Both the position numbers and the translations under genes were made by a program. A stretch of 64,000 nt of DNA from contig NC_092526.1 in the NCBI RefSeq assembly GCF_037038585.1, forward strand, positions 38,949,501-39,013,500. The letters run 5' to 3'. Each line of letters opens with the position of its first letter. Within the stretch, counting starts at the first letter, position 1. The notes beneath the pieces were generated by a model, which searched no databases, was not told the DNA's origin, and saw nothing but the letters and a program-made list of their open reading frames with translations. Positions 36,101 through 49,436 of this stretch are shown piece by piece. The DNA is from Patagioenas fasciata (lineage: Eukaryota; Chordata; Aves; Columbiformes; Columbidae).

Positions 36101-39100
36101 TGGGTGGCTGGGTTGAACTAAATTTTGAGCAAAGACAACAGTATACAAGAAACCTGTTCTGGACAAAGCCCTATTTCTCTGCTCTTAGAAATCTTTCCCA
36201 ATTTTTATATGATTGCAACCTGGTTCCCAAGCATATTATCCATTCATAGACTTGTACGAAATTAAGAAATTAAGTTACTTACCTGCAGCACTGGATTCAG
36301 CAGTGGGATGACTTTGGTCATCAGTCGCTGCCTCTTGGCTTTCCTCAGTTTCTACCCCTGCCCCTGTATCTTTTAAAAAAGATTAACAGATTACCCTAGT
36401 GGCACCAGTTATGCCAACAATTACTTGCTTTTGAATCCAAAACTGATTGGTAGTTTAATTGGAAAAGGTTTCTCAAAGACAACCCACTTTATTCAATTAC
36501 CAGCCAATATTCCTAGATTTATATATACCAAAACATTTAAATGTTTTCTAACGGTTTATGAATAATATTAGTCTCAGGTCAAAGGTTAATATTCTTGACT
36601 ATAGATGCCAATAAGCTTATGGAATTTTTTTTCAGAGGCTATTTAGCTGGCAGAAATAACTAGTCTGATGTGAACACTCAGAGGAATGTTCAGAACTTTA
36701 AAAGGCCTCCAGCTGCCTGGAGAGCAGTCCTTGTCCTTAATGAGTCAGCAGGGCTAATTGGACATCAGAAAAACTCCTTATAGAAAGCTGAGGTCATGCC
36801 ATGTAACTCATTAAAAACACTGAAAAGTTTCAAAAGAGAAAATCCTATCAACATGCATCAAAATATATCTGAGTTGAAAAGGTAACAGGAAGAAAGATGC
36901 CATATTTGATGATCGGCAGGGTCATGCTAACCGCTTGTTAGCTACTTACCTTTTTTCTCCTCGGTTGGACTTTTTTCTGGTAGTTTCTTTTCAAGTACAA
37001 TTCCGGCAAAATCTGTAATAACCTAAAACAGATGAGTAACTCGTGTCATTTTAAAGATTTAAAGGATATACGGAGTAACCAGCCCACAGGCAGTTATTTC
37101 AGACATCACAGAAGTTATCAGCTGCATTCATTTCACATGAGGTTATTTGACTAGCATTGACTTTGATCACCTTATGCCTTTGTCCAGTATTTTTGGACTA
37201 CTTAGATGATCCGATCAGCATCTCTTCAGCAAGAAGATTGCAAAAGAAAGCAAAGCACCAGGTAAAGCATCATGACCTCAATAAAACTAGCATAACTCAA
37301 TAGAACAACTGATCAAACAAACAGAAATCAAAGACAGTTCAAGACATCCACTTGCCATGGGGATCAGTGAGGGGCAAATGCACAAGGGTGAAGGACCACT
37401 GCTCTAAGACCCAATGCGGGTTAGTACTTTTGTTCATTAATTGAAAAGTAAATATTTAAGTCATTAAAACAAAGAATACATGGCCCTTAGAGGAATATAG
37501 CAGATGACTGTATTAATTATTTTTGCAAGGCCCACTTTACCAGCTCACACAGCTTCAGTGATCCAGAAACAAGAAATACCATCACAGGAATAGACTCGAG
37601 GAGAGCCGTTAAGAAGAAACAGGGGAACAGTTCTATGACAGACTACTGTATTAATAAATCTCACAGAAACACCGTGTACATAGAATTGCCTGTTTGATTT
37701 TTAAAATGGGAAGTACAGAGAAGGGTCAGAGGAATTGTTTGCAGGCTCATGATACTTTGCACTGACAGAGAGAGATCTAAATAAAATTTTAAGGAAAAAA
37801 AAAAAAAAAAAAACTAGAGCTGATTTAGTATCAGCAAATAAGAAGAGGAGAAATTCTCAACTACTAGCATCTCTTCAATCTACCTTGGAAAGTAAAACAA
37901 TGGCCAGATACTAAAGTCTCTCCCCTCAAAGCCAGATCAAATCAACTCAGAAACGTGCCTCAAAAGTGAGTGTTAAAAACTGCTAAACCAAATTGGGAAT
38001 AGATAGGCTGTCTTCTCCAAATCCTGATGCCTTAGAGTCAAGATGTATTGTCTTTCTGGAATTTATGCTTGATGCTTCATGCATAAATTATGAGCCATAA
38101 TACAAGTACACCAGACACAGCATGAGGGTTTGCATTTGAACATGAGACCACTCAGTGTCACGCTTTTAATCTTCACCTTAGAGAATTCCCTTTGCTGGCA
38201 GTACTCACAAAACCAGCTCATAGGTCTTTTTTGGCTACTGAGGTCATGTCAACCCTAGAGAAGGAAGAAGGATGCCAGAATTTTAAACCTGAAACAGCAC
38301 ACGTCTATCAGTCCCCAATTTATTAAATCAAGACATTAACTTCAATGTTAATTACTACAGCACTAACAGAAAGCTACCTGTATCTGATCAGCTGTATCAC
38401 TACAGAAACATGACCAGATTTAAGCACTACAGGAAAATAAACAGCTCACCCTGACCAGCAAAGAGGTGCTGAACACGATATAGAAATACATTCAATTCTC
38501 CATACCGCCAATGCTTTGTCGTACTGTTTGGACGAAATATATAGTTCAGCAGCAATGTTAATGTCTTCCATGGAGACAAGGCTCTGGTGTTTAGTAAAGG
38601 CCTCTTCGACTATGTCAATAGCAGAGGTCACATCATTGGCTTCATAATAACTCCTGTAAAACACAGATATCAGATACTAAGTATTTGAGATAACTGCCAA
38701 TATGTACTTTGAACACTAGCAAAGGATTTTCATATTTCTTTTCTTTTTACCCATCAGCAAATATATTAATTAGCAAGAGTAAGTCACAGAAGATGGTGAG
38801 AATGAGGGTTTTTTTTCTTTCCTTACAACTGTTGGCAATATTTATGTATTTCAAATAATTACCATTATTTTGTACCCAATACATTAGGAGATTACTGGAG
38901 TTTTCATCACAATCTCCCCCCCACGTCAAGCCAGGTATCAATAGGCATAATTGCATTTTTTTGGTGCTTTTCACAACCACGAAGATCAAGACTTAAAATT
39001 GTTTCAAAACAGGCCAGTAACAGCTTTCTACAAGTTGTACATGAGAAAGCTGAGATATAAAGTAGTTTAAAAACTACAATAAGAGGGGAGAAAGCAGATT

Positions 39101-42100
39101 TCTACTTGCATTTTATTCTCGTCCTCTGAGAAAATGCAACACTTCTAAGATGATGCATTGATCCCACATGGATAATTCCCACATGTCAGACTGCGGAAAC
39201 ATCACAATATTTAGGGGGTGCGTGATTGTGTGGGGTTCACCCCCAGCAAAAAAAACACCTGCATTCCTTGAGTTCAGCTACATACCCAGCTTGAAGCAGC
39301 TGCAAAGCTTATTAATGACCAGTTTTTGAGAAGCTCTGGGAAAACAAACCACAGTACTTTTAAATCCACCTTACTTTGCCATGTCTCTAGCCAGCTGCAT
39401 GAAGCGCTCTCCGTCAGAGGGCGACAGGAGATTCAAAATGCGCCTGTAGCCATCCATGGCCAGCTTATGCTCCCCCAGCTGCTCGTACAGGCTCGATCTC
39501 TCCCACAGGTAACGCACATTGGTCGCGTCGTATTTCAGAGCTACCAAAAAAAAGGAAAAAAAAGGCGTATTGGTATCCTATTTTAGGAAAAAGTAACAAT
39601 GGATTTCATCTATTCATTGTCCTGCCTAGATGAATGTTAACGGACACGCATGAGCTTTTTTGTAAGAAAAGGACATCCTATATTAAAGATTCAGGAATCT
39701 TCTACCAAAGTCTGGACACAGGTACTAGAATCACAGCAAACTAGAAAGCAGAAGAAAACAAAATTATTGCCATTAGCACCGAACATTTATCCTAAGATAT
39801 TTAAATGGTTGCTACGCTACCTTTTGTGTAGCAGAAAACGGCCTGTTTAATGTTGTCCTGTTCTAGTGACATTTCTGCAAGTCTAACCCATTCCTCAGTG
39901 TCGCTCGGATTTAAGTGAGCTGCAATCAGTTCAAACTGCAACGACTTCTCCATGTCACCCTGGTCTTCATAGATCATGGCAAGGGTGGAAAATGGCTCAT
40001 GAGCAAGAGGAGCTGTGTAAAGCCAAAAAGCACAATTAAGAATTATTGTTTTCAAACCACCTTGAAAACAAATAGCTTGCCTTTCTGCAAACAAAAATAG
40101 CAGAATTATACAAAACATCAACATTGCTTGTTTAAATTTAGAAAAAACTTGCGGACAGGATTCCGATACCTTTTTATAAATTATTAAGCAGCCTGATTGA
40201 ATCTAACAACAGACAATCTAACACCACTCTAACACCATTATTCTACGTTGGAAGTCATGCTGATGTTTACACCTTGGTTCTACAAAGCAAACTGTATAAA
40301 GTTAACAAAGGCCAAGGCCTCTGCAGAATTAGGGCGCGAGGTGCTTTTTATAAGCAAAATAATGAAGGCTATACATTACACATTCTTAATACCAGACCAC
40401 TTATGCAGTGACATTCCTTGTCCTGAGTATTTTGACGCCCAGTGAAACCCCACTGAATCTTCCTGATGCACGTGGCAGTTTCACCCCATCCTTAAAGCCA
40501 ATTTTTTTTACCATTCTGACATACCTTGTCGAATGATCTCCATGCACATCAGAATCGCCTCCTCACGTTCTCCTCGAGCAAACCTGATATTGGCTTCTCC
40601 CATCAGACCCCTCAAGGCACGAGGCAGTTTGCTGCGGGGTCTTTTCTCCTAAATGGAAGAGGGATGTTATTGCTACCAAGGAGTCAGTTGTGCAGAGATT
40701 CAGGAGGCATCAGTTACGCTTGTGCTTAACACAGCCTAACAACAAGTTATTTAAGTACCTGTGATATTACAATGACTGACCAAAATATCTGATAATTTTC
40801 ATAACTGACAGAGTAACTCTGATATCCAACACAAGCACAATTCAGGCACTGGAAAAACTCACTTCATTATTTTTGAAAGTTTTCCAAGAGTAGCCTACAG
40901 CAATTTTCTAAAAACTGAAGACAGGCAATGCCAACAGGAGCAGTATTATCCTACAGAGAATTATTTTCAGGCAAGTTTCTCAGCAAGTAGCTAAAATCAC
41001 ACAAACTGGCACTTATGCTTCAGGAGAAACAGGGAAGTTACATCAAAGTGTAATACTTGCTTTCATCATTTTTTTGGTCTCTCGATTAAGTACCATCTCC
41101 AACACAAAAACATCTCCAGCTGTAGGTTGCTCAGTAGTTTCTTCTTCCTCTTCTTCCTCCTCCTCTTCATCCTCCTCCTCCTCTTCATTTTCCCCAAGCA
41201 TGGACGCAAAGACCCGATGAACGGATTTACTGACGCCATCTGAAGTTTCTCCTTGTTGAGAAAGAAGCAAAAAAGGTTCATGATATAATCAAGAGTACAC
41301 GCTGCTTATCGGGACAAGTGCAGAGAAAACAGAACCCTTCATAATTAGCAGCCCACTTGAAACGGCTATCCTGTAAGCATAAAGGCCTGCAGAAATGCAG
41401 AAAAACTATTAACAACCTCTTTGGTTTTAAAACTCTGCATTATTCATCACCAAGCTTCAGTATACCCCAGCCTCTAACATTTTCTGGATATTTGAACTGA
41501 AAGCATGGAGGAACACACAGAACGAAGCAGCAGCTTATTCAACATTTTTTTCAATCCATGCAAGAGAAGCATATTAAGCAATTTTCAAGCACTGAACTGG
41601 CTGGCTGGAATAAAGCTTTTCACCTGAAGAGGCTAAGTGAGCAGAACATTATACTAAACAGTAATCCAGCAGATAATTTTTAGAACTAAATTAACAGAAG
41701 ATCTTGTAACCGTTCTACCCATGATAATAAGTACCTTTTAACATCTGTAAATGCAAAATCCAAATAATTCACATTTCTCCAGAAAAAAGAAACAACATTA
41801 TTTAAAATAAATAATAATATGATGCTACATATTCCCCAAAAATATGCTTAAAGCATGTAATTATACACATTTTCAGATTTTTGAATTACAACTTGTCATT
41901 ACTAAGTTAACCCAGGTTTAACTGCCCCCAAGTCTAGATCTATGCAAAATATCAAAACACGTAGTGTTCAAAGGTTCCAGCTGTGGGCCTGGGCATCTAA
42001 AGATTTGATAAAATAATAACCACAGTATCAAGTTTGCACTAAAAAATAAATCTTCCATGTATTGCCTCTACATAAGAGGAAACTGGGTATTACACCTGAG

Positions 42101-44896
42101 TTTATGGTTATTTGGGGGGTTGGTTGGTTGTTTCTGACTTGGATATATTTTGTTATTTTTATTTTGACTTGGATATTAAGCTTCTAAAAATCAAGACGTT
42201 TCTTCCCCCGTCTTAAAAAAACTAATTATTAATTTATTCTCCCTTTTATTTCAGCCTCCTCAGCTGCAGGAATCATCTGAAGCTTGTAACAGGTTAGCTC
42301 TGAAGATTCGTGTGTCAAAAGTGATTTTAACATTGACCTTTGCCAACAGTTTTCTTCTGAATATCCTATCTCAGATTCTAATAACAGCTCTTTAAACAAT
42401 AATAAACATTATCAATGCTTCCTTGATTCTGAGTGCTCTTGAGACTTCTGTGTTCCCTGCAGTCAGAGCAGAAGTAACGTGGTCACACGAATCTATCAGG
42501 ATGTTTTTTCTTAGATAAAGATGACGTGCATGAAAAAACATGTAACGGACTGGACAGAACACAGAGCAGACTGGAAGTATTTCAGATCCATCAGCAAAAA
42601 GAAGAGGTCAATAAAGAACCACAGATATGTGGCTCTAACCACATTTGCAGTGTTAATTTTCTGTCCTTTTAGGATGAGGTACGGCCATACCTTCAAAAAC
42701 TGAGGCACCACTGACGCACGTGTTAGGTAGGAACCGCAAGGAAGTTAAGCTTATTTTGCTAGGGCAGAAATTGAGAGAAATAAACGTAGGCACTCTAAAC
42801 AGGCCAAAGGATAACTAAGCAGGAGAAAAAAACACAGAGAAAAAAGAAATTCCTCTTTTTAGATATTTTATTTCACTTTGGATGTCAACGGAAGGTGGCA
42901 ACACTCACACAGTAGAATCAAATATTCTGAAACATTCAAGTCTCAGCAAAAGACTAGAAAAGAGATGAGCACGAAGAAAGCAAAACCAAAACAGGCAGAA
43001 GACTTTTCCATGGAAGTTAAAAGCTTTGAATTATTTGTTACTTTCGAGAGAGTAAATAACTGAGACCATGTGGTGAAGAAGCCAGGAGGGGAGAAATGGA
43101 GGGTTTCCCAGAAAAACATGACTAATTCGTCAGGCCCAGCCCCTTAAAAACACTGAACAAAGTTAAAACTCTGGCTATGAACATCCTACGAAGATATACA
43201 TCCTGACAATGTGCTTCAATACCCACAGGTTCCAAAGGAGCAGTCAGGTATTTATCAAGTCAGCTACTGAAGAGCAAGTGCTTTCAATGGCCTTTTAACT
43301 ACATTTTTACTCCAATTATGACATTAACACTCACCATCAGTTTCATCCTCCTGTTGGGATTTCCCAGATGCTTTTTTGGATGAAGATGGAGCCTCTACAT
43401 CTTCAGTGTTTTCCTCGGCAGATGCATTGTCGCCATCCTATCACACCAACAATACCAGTTGTGAGCTTTACAACATGCCTCGTTCCTGTTTCCTCCAATA
43501 TTTATAATTAGTATTTTGGCTATGGGTTTCCAGTTTTTACACTGCCAGTGAAACAGGTGGAATAAGAACCGTATTTTTAAATGAAGAAACCCCAGTGTTA
43601 CTTGCTTTCAAGACATTTATGCTCTTATCAATGACTCAGATGGTGACTGTTCATATTATTTTTGACTGAAGAGACTAGTCCAGTGCTTATCTGGCATTAC
43701 AGTGCAATAAGATGACATGGTTGACTGTATTAAAATCATAAAAAAGTTAGAAATGTGTGACAAATCCTGTTAAGAAGCCTGCCTTTTTAAATACAAAAAG
43801 AAATCTCAAAATAGCACTTGTTAAAGCAGCAAGAATGTTGCCTTAGGGCATCACCTGTCCTTCCATGACAGCTGAGTTTGCTGAATTTGCTCTCTTGAAG
43901 ACCAGGAAATACAGAAAATCGTTTTGACATAAAGATGATAAAGCTCAAGCCAACTACAACACTCCAATCATGCATACAGAATTTCTCATAATAGCTCCCT
44001 CTGCGTACTTCTAAAAAGCTGGGTGTTCCTGCATTTATTGCTGCCCAGAGGCTGCAATCCTTACCAAGAAGAGTCAAACTGGATCTCTCGGATCTCACAC
44101 AGAAGATGGTGGGGGAGCAGTACCAGTACACACTGGATGATTTTATATCAAAACTTGCTTCTGCTCACTGCTCCAGTGAAGAGAAGCTGCTAAACTGATG
44201 TCTGCTGTGATTAAGTTACAAAAGACATACCCATCATTAGCCAATTGACATGATCAATGCTTTCTGACCACCTGCAAAAACAGGGGATGTCTTTCAAGTT
44301 TTAAATCATTCTGCATGACAAGAGGGAGACAGAAGATTAAATGATCCATTGTTTAGAAGCAGAGTGCTTGGTTTATATTTAACTAATAAATTAATAGATG
44401 TATTGTAATCAATAAAAAATTATAACATCAATTATTTTTCAGTATAGATGTATTGTATGTCAAAATTTCCAAAAAGTGTAACGTATATGTAGTAATTATG
44501 TGAATATAAGCAGTGCAAGAGCATCCAGTCTTCGGAGCACTTGTGGAGGGTGATCCCCAGAGCTCATTTCTGAAAGGGGGACCCCGCCGTGAACAACTTG
44601 CTCTACAAGTACCTAATGACCCTTACAAACTGAAGTTAGCTACTTGGCATTTTTGCACAGATATTAACAGACAGCAGCCAACAGCTGTAGCAGCAGCACT
44701 TAACGCAATGCCTCTCACACACAAGAGCGCTGCCCGGTCCCTGAGGCGCTGCCATGGCGGGGGGATAGGCCGGGCCCGTCAGACGGAACACACTCACCTT
44801 CTCCCGGCTCTTGCGCTCCTCCCGCCGCCGCTCGAACTCCTCGAAGGAGATCTTCCCCTCCAGATAATCGATCAGCTCCGGGCTGAAGCCCGACAT
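27186..44896 (-). CDS. GTF3C3: General transcription factor IIIC subunit 3 (TFIIIC102), complete
   Basis: A TPR subunit of TFIIIC, the nuclear factor that binds A and B boxes of tRNA-type genes and recruits TFIIIB for RNA polymerase III. I assembled 19 coding exons with continuous phase: 44798-44896, 43335-43437, 41061-41251, 40525-40648, 39821-40012, 39375-39540, 38506-38653, 36950-37022, 36283-36369, 35107-35210, 34350-34521, 33697-33899, 33068-33169, 32068-32203, 31216-31453, 30937-31127, 30160-30284, 28188-28340, 27186-27308. They total 2,730 nt: 909 residues plus stop, against 886 that I recall for human. The start ATG opens MSGFSPELIDYLEGKISFEE, as in mammals. Residues 88-108 are an almost pure Glu run. 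TPR-type helices fill about 132-341 and 430-570, and a second block covers 714-909. All introns are GT-AG except intron 3 (GC-AG). A linker exon at residues 366-395 appears extra relative to human. The frame is intact with no sign of decay. Confidence 0.97.
31823..31880 (+). mobile_element. CR1 3'-tail scrap in GTF3C3 intron 14
   Basis: About 58 bp reading GCTGGACCATATGACCTCTA, then GGTCCTTCCCAATCTAAATT and GTTCTGTAAT, the terminal piece of a CR1, antisense to the host gene. Confidence 0.75.
36283..36369 (-). CDS. GTF3C3: GTF3C3 exon 9, acidic linker exon
   Basis: An 87-nt exon of 29 codons, phase 1 at both ends, so its inclusion or skipping keeps the frame. The acceptor is TTTTAAAAG and the donor is CAG|GTAAGT. 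It encodes a Glu/Asp/Ser/Ala/Thr-rich stretch (TGAGVETEESQEAATD...) between the helix pair ending in exon 8 and the conserved VPIDITVKLM block of exon 10. The human protein, as I recall it, has only about ten residues in this place. It may be an alternatively used, fast-evolving linker. Confidence 0.85.
37794..37813. repeat. A-tract in GTF3C3 intron 7
   Basis: About 20 consecutive A on the plus strand (a poly-T on the transcribed sense of GTF3C3). No SINE or retrocopy body adjoins it that I can recognise. Confidence 0.8.
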
Positions 44897-45240
44897 CGCG
44901 CCGGCACCGCCCCGCGGCTGCGGAACCTTGTTCAGGGGAGGACGCGGGTCCTTCCCGTAATGGCGCCCGCCCGCCCCGCGGCCGCGCACACGAGTTCCCG
45001 CCCGGGCCGCCGCTGCTGCCGCCGCGGGGCGAGGAAGCGTCGCCCCCCGGGAGCGGGCGGACAGGGGGCTGTTCGGGGCCGGGGAGGGTGTTCGGAGCCG
45101 GGGAGAGGGTGTTCGGAGCCGGGCGCTGCCGCGGAGGTGCCGCCCCGTAAGGGCAGGAGCCGTGAGGGGAGCTCCTCTGGTACCTGCCTCACGCTGAATG
45201 GGTCAGATAATCCTTTATTTCGTGTCACCGGCCTCACTCC
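44740..45240 (-). promoter_or_regulatory. GTF3C3: CpG-island promoter of GTF3C3
   Basis: GC- and CpG-dense sequence covering GTF3C3 exon 1 and about 350 bp upstream of its ATG. No TATA box is seen near the start codon, which fits a housekeeping gene. A 19-21 bp repeat lies inside at 45071-45125. I found no evidence for an opposing transcript on the plus strand. Confidence 0.8.
45071..45125. repeat. three-unit GC-rich tandem repeat upstream of GTF3C3
   Basis: Units starting at 45071, 45090 and 45111 share GTTCGGAGCCGGGGAGAGGG with small length changes (19, 21 and about 15 nt). Each has a GGGGAGG/GGGGAGAGG core that could bind Sp1/KLF factors. Confidence 0.75.
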
Positions 45241-45249
45241 GAGGGGTTA

Positions 45250-46790
45250 ATCACCTTTTATTTCCTCATAAATAGGTGTTATTTTTAAACAGAAAGGATT
45301 TCTTTAACTTCATGTACTATGGGCAGGGTCAGAAACGGAGGTGAGGGGCTGGGGTGAGGAACCACCAGCCACCTACTGGGTGGGTGTTTTCCCCTTCTGA
45401 GAAACTACAAGACTTCTGATAAAATAACAGAGAAAAAAACTAAAATCACTGTGAAACAGTATATGAAGTCTAGCTCCAATAAACTGAAAGGTAAAATTTA
45501 TTTACCATTTTGAACAAAGACACTTAGCAGTAGTTAGAAGCGCTCCATTGCACTCCTCCTTTATTGGCATTTAAACGAACACAATTCTGAGCAAACAGCA
45601 GCAGCCAAACATCACATTATTTGTCAACAGACAGCGAGTGTGCCAATTACAGCACAACATCAGATCCCGTATGTAAAAACCGTGATAGTGAGGAAAAGGC
45701 TAAATTGTTTGGTAACAGTTAAAAAGTCAAAGCAGTAATATTTTGCTATGAAGGTTACCGCTTCACGTGAAGTTCAGAAGTTAATGCCTGAAAAAAAGAG
45801 AAAAGAAAAAAAGGATGCGAGACAAATACAGAAATGTTTCGATGTTTCGGAAAACAGCTTAAATGCTGAAGAGAACCATCATGATCCTCCTGAATTCTGT
45901 AGGATCCACCGTTTACTCAGCATTCTGTAACTCAGATGTGCTTAAGCAACCAGAGGAGGGCACATATACACAAATACTAAGCTGAATATTGATTCGAAAT
46001 AAATCTCTAAGGTACTGGGTAAATCACCAACATTCTTAGATTCAAATCTTACTGAGCTCTTCACCTGTTTGTAAAATCGGAGAAAGCAACTATAGACCTT
46101 TTCTCAGAACTCCCAGTGTTCACTGACTCAAAAAATGAGATATGAAAGGATTTATTTGTTACAGAGTATGGTTATGCATAGATAAGATAGCTCAGAAGTA
46201 CCTGCTATAAACTGCGGATGGATTTATTAATAATGCAATCTTGACCCACTTCAATCTTATTTCATATTTATAGAGAGATGTGAATAAGTTTGCACTAATT
46301 TTATTCAACCTTCCATTTTAGTGGCTGGCACAAGGAAAACAGCATGAATGCTCAAAGATGTAAAAGGTAAGGTATGTGGTGTTAGTGCAGTATCTTAAAT
46401 CTAAATTAACTTCCTTAATATACGTATACTACATGAAACCATTGGTCTCAATTTATAATTTTACTGATATCAATTATTTAAATAAAACCTGCATTCTCTC
46501 TTATCTGTACATTTTCAGAATCCTTCACATGAAAAAAAAAGAGAGAAAAAGAAAATTAAAAAGCACCATCTCTATAGGTCTGCACAAGCACCACGTGTTA
46601 TTTTACCAAAACAGTAAATACATTATAAATCTCTGCTTCAACAATTTTAAAGCAACTTGAGGCAAGTGCTACGTTTTTAATTTCCTGTGAAAAAGAAGTT
46701 GGTTTTATACTTCAGGCATAAATGAGAATCACTTGAATCTAAATATTTCACTTGGTCATGTGCAACATCCTCTTTTACCTGGGTCAGCAG
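45250..46790. other. intergenic stretch between GTF3C3 and C2orf66
   Basis: About 1.5 kb between the GTF3C3 promoter and the C2orf66 stop codon. AT-rich, with no exon or repeat recognised. The C2orf66 3'UTR and poly(A) site must lie in the right part of it, but several AATAAA-like matches prevent a firm choice. Confidence 0.5.
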
Positions 46791-46796
46791 CATCTT

Positions 46797-47988
<1,192 letters not shown>

Positions 47989-48431
47989 GCTGGAGATGAA
48001 CTGTAGCTGTAAGAAGGACAACGAACCACACTCCTTAAGTCCTCCAGAGCTGTCACTGATAACAAAAAAAGCATAAAAATCCAGCAGAGTGCTGAAAATC
48101 ATGTATCCATGGCAAGGAAAATCTGCCTATATTCATGTGCTATCAATTCTTGATTTTTTTCTACTACTAATGCTATTTCAGACACTGGGTTCTCTTTTTG
48201 AAAGGGACTAGTATGACATTTAGCACACAATATTTACATTTGTTACTAGGTACAGCCATTTGCATTGGCTGATGAGTTACAGCATCAGATCTTTGTATGC
48301 TCCATGGAGAATGCAGAAGTATGGCTTGAGATCCAGACAGCTCAATTTTTAAAACTGCACGAAATGAAAGTGTAGCACATATATAAGTGAAATAATAATA
48401 CAGCCCGAGACCAATTTCACAACTTGATTCT

Positions 48432-48507
48432 ATGAAAAGAAAAAAAAAAAAAAAAAAAAAAAAATCAATCTCCCTTTCACGTTCTTTATCTCCCTTTCAC
48501 GTTCTTT
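48432..48507. repeat. poly-A tract and 20-bp tandem duplication
   Basis: A run of about 25-30 A up to 48464 is followed by two exact copies of ATCTCCCTTTCACGTTCTTT (48468-48487 and 48488-48507). They lie inside C2orf66 intron 1, directly next to its donor. The exactness suggests a recent slippage event. Confidence 0.85.
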
Positions 48508-48521
48508 AACATAAAGCTTAC

Positions 48522-48567
48522 CAGTGAATTTGGCTCTGGCTTGCCCCGTCTTGGTTGGTCTCCTTGC
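48522..48567 (-). other. C2orf66: candidate non-coding exon 1 of C2orf66
   Basis: A strong donor, CACTG|GTAAGC, ends at 48522 on the minus strand and pairs well with the acceptor at 48007-48009 just before the coding exon. The 5' limit is set about 30 nt downstream of a TATA-like box and is therefore approximate. Confidence 0.55.
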
Positions 48568-48593
48568 AATCTGCGAACAAACTGATCTCTGCA

Positions 48594-48635
48594 CTTATAT
48601 TTCTAGTGGACTGTAGGTGGGTGTCAATGACGTCA
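48594..48635 (-). promoter_or_regulatory. C2orf66: C2orf66 core promoter: TATA box and CRE
   Basis: On the minus strand AATATAAG (about 48594-48601) sits some 30 nt upstream of the proposed start. The perfect 8-bp palindrome TGACGTCA (48628-48635), the full CREB/ATF element, sits about 30 nt further upstream. There is no CpG island. This focused TATA-plus-CRE layout is typical of regulated, tissue-restricted genes such as peptide hormones. Confidence 0.6.
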
Positions 48636-49430
48636 GCAGGAGCTCAAAAATACAGTAATGATTCCATTTCCATCCATGACATAAAGACTCTTGAGAATTT
48701 CATCCTTAATACTCTTAAGACCTGTTGCTATCGAACAGCGCAGCGCAAAATCCTCCTCCCTAAGCCCTGGTGCAGAAGGTTGGTGGTGAGCACGTACGAA
48801 GTTTAAAACAATTCCCAGCAGAGAAAGGACAGCTGTATCAAAACATTACTTTTAATTAAAAGTGATTAGCCATATCTCTAGAATGGTGACTAACAGATAA
48901 TTACAGCCGGTTGAATAGTTTTCAAGTGAGATAGGCATCATTTTATGATGCTGGAGAGAGAAAAGTAAGGTCTGTTTCAATATCCAAAATCATAACATTT
49001 TAATGGAAGCGTTGCTTTCCTACCCCGATTTTATCAGCAGTCAATATCCTCCTGTCAGACTAGAAACTAAGACAAGAGCTGCAGGAGGACTATGCTCATT
49101 TACCTTGCTCTTATTTCATAGTATTCTTCAGCTCAAAGCACCTCAAATATTTGCTGAGAATTTCATTACACTCTTGTCTCCACTATTTGGATGATATTTA
49201 GTTAGTATCCTGTAAAATATATCTCTAAGTGCACATGCTAATACTAAAGATTTTGTGCCATTATCTCACTCCAGATTATAGATGTTTATTCCTCACCTGA
49301 GACTTTAAATCTTCCGACACACACCCCAATTCTTTTATTCACCTGACTTATTTAGAAAGATAAAAATGGGGGATACCCAATATATTCACCAGTAAAACAC
49401 ACCAAAGTCATCTGTAAATTTGAAAGGAGT

Positions 49431-49436
49431 TTTATT
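49431..49436 (-). terminator. PGAP1: candidate distal poly(A) signal of PGAP1
   Basis: AATAAA on the minus strand, with a GU-rich TTTGGTGTGTTTT stretch about 25-37 nt downstream (near 49394-49406), the normal arrangement for cleavage in between. It is the last good signal before C2orf66. Confidence 0.4.

Noticed and set aside
41066-41281. Second minus-strand frame rich in Lys/Arg over GTF3C3 exon 3
   Set aside because: A shifted reading of the GAG/GAA codons that encode the Glu run; the true frame is fixed by both neighbouring exons.
43787-44131. 114-codon minus-strand frame in GTF3C3 intron 1
   Set aside because: Not needed for GTF3C3 (exon phases 1 to 2 join without it) and no similarity that I can name.
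44513-45250. 245-codon plus-strand frame opposite GTF3C3 exon 1
   Set aside because: It is antisense to a certain exon and the CpG island, with no similarity and no splice support.
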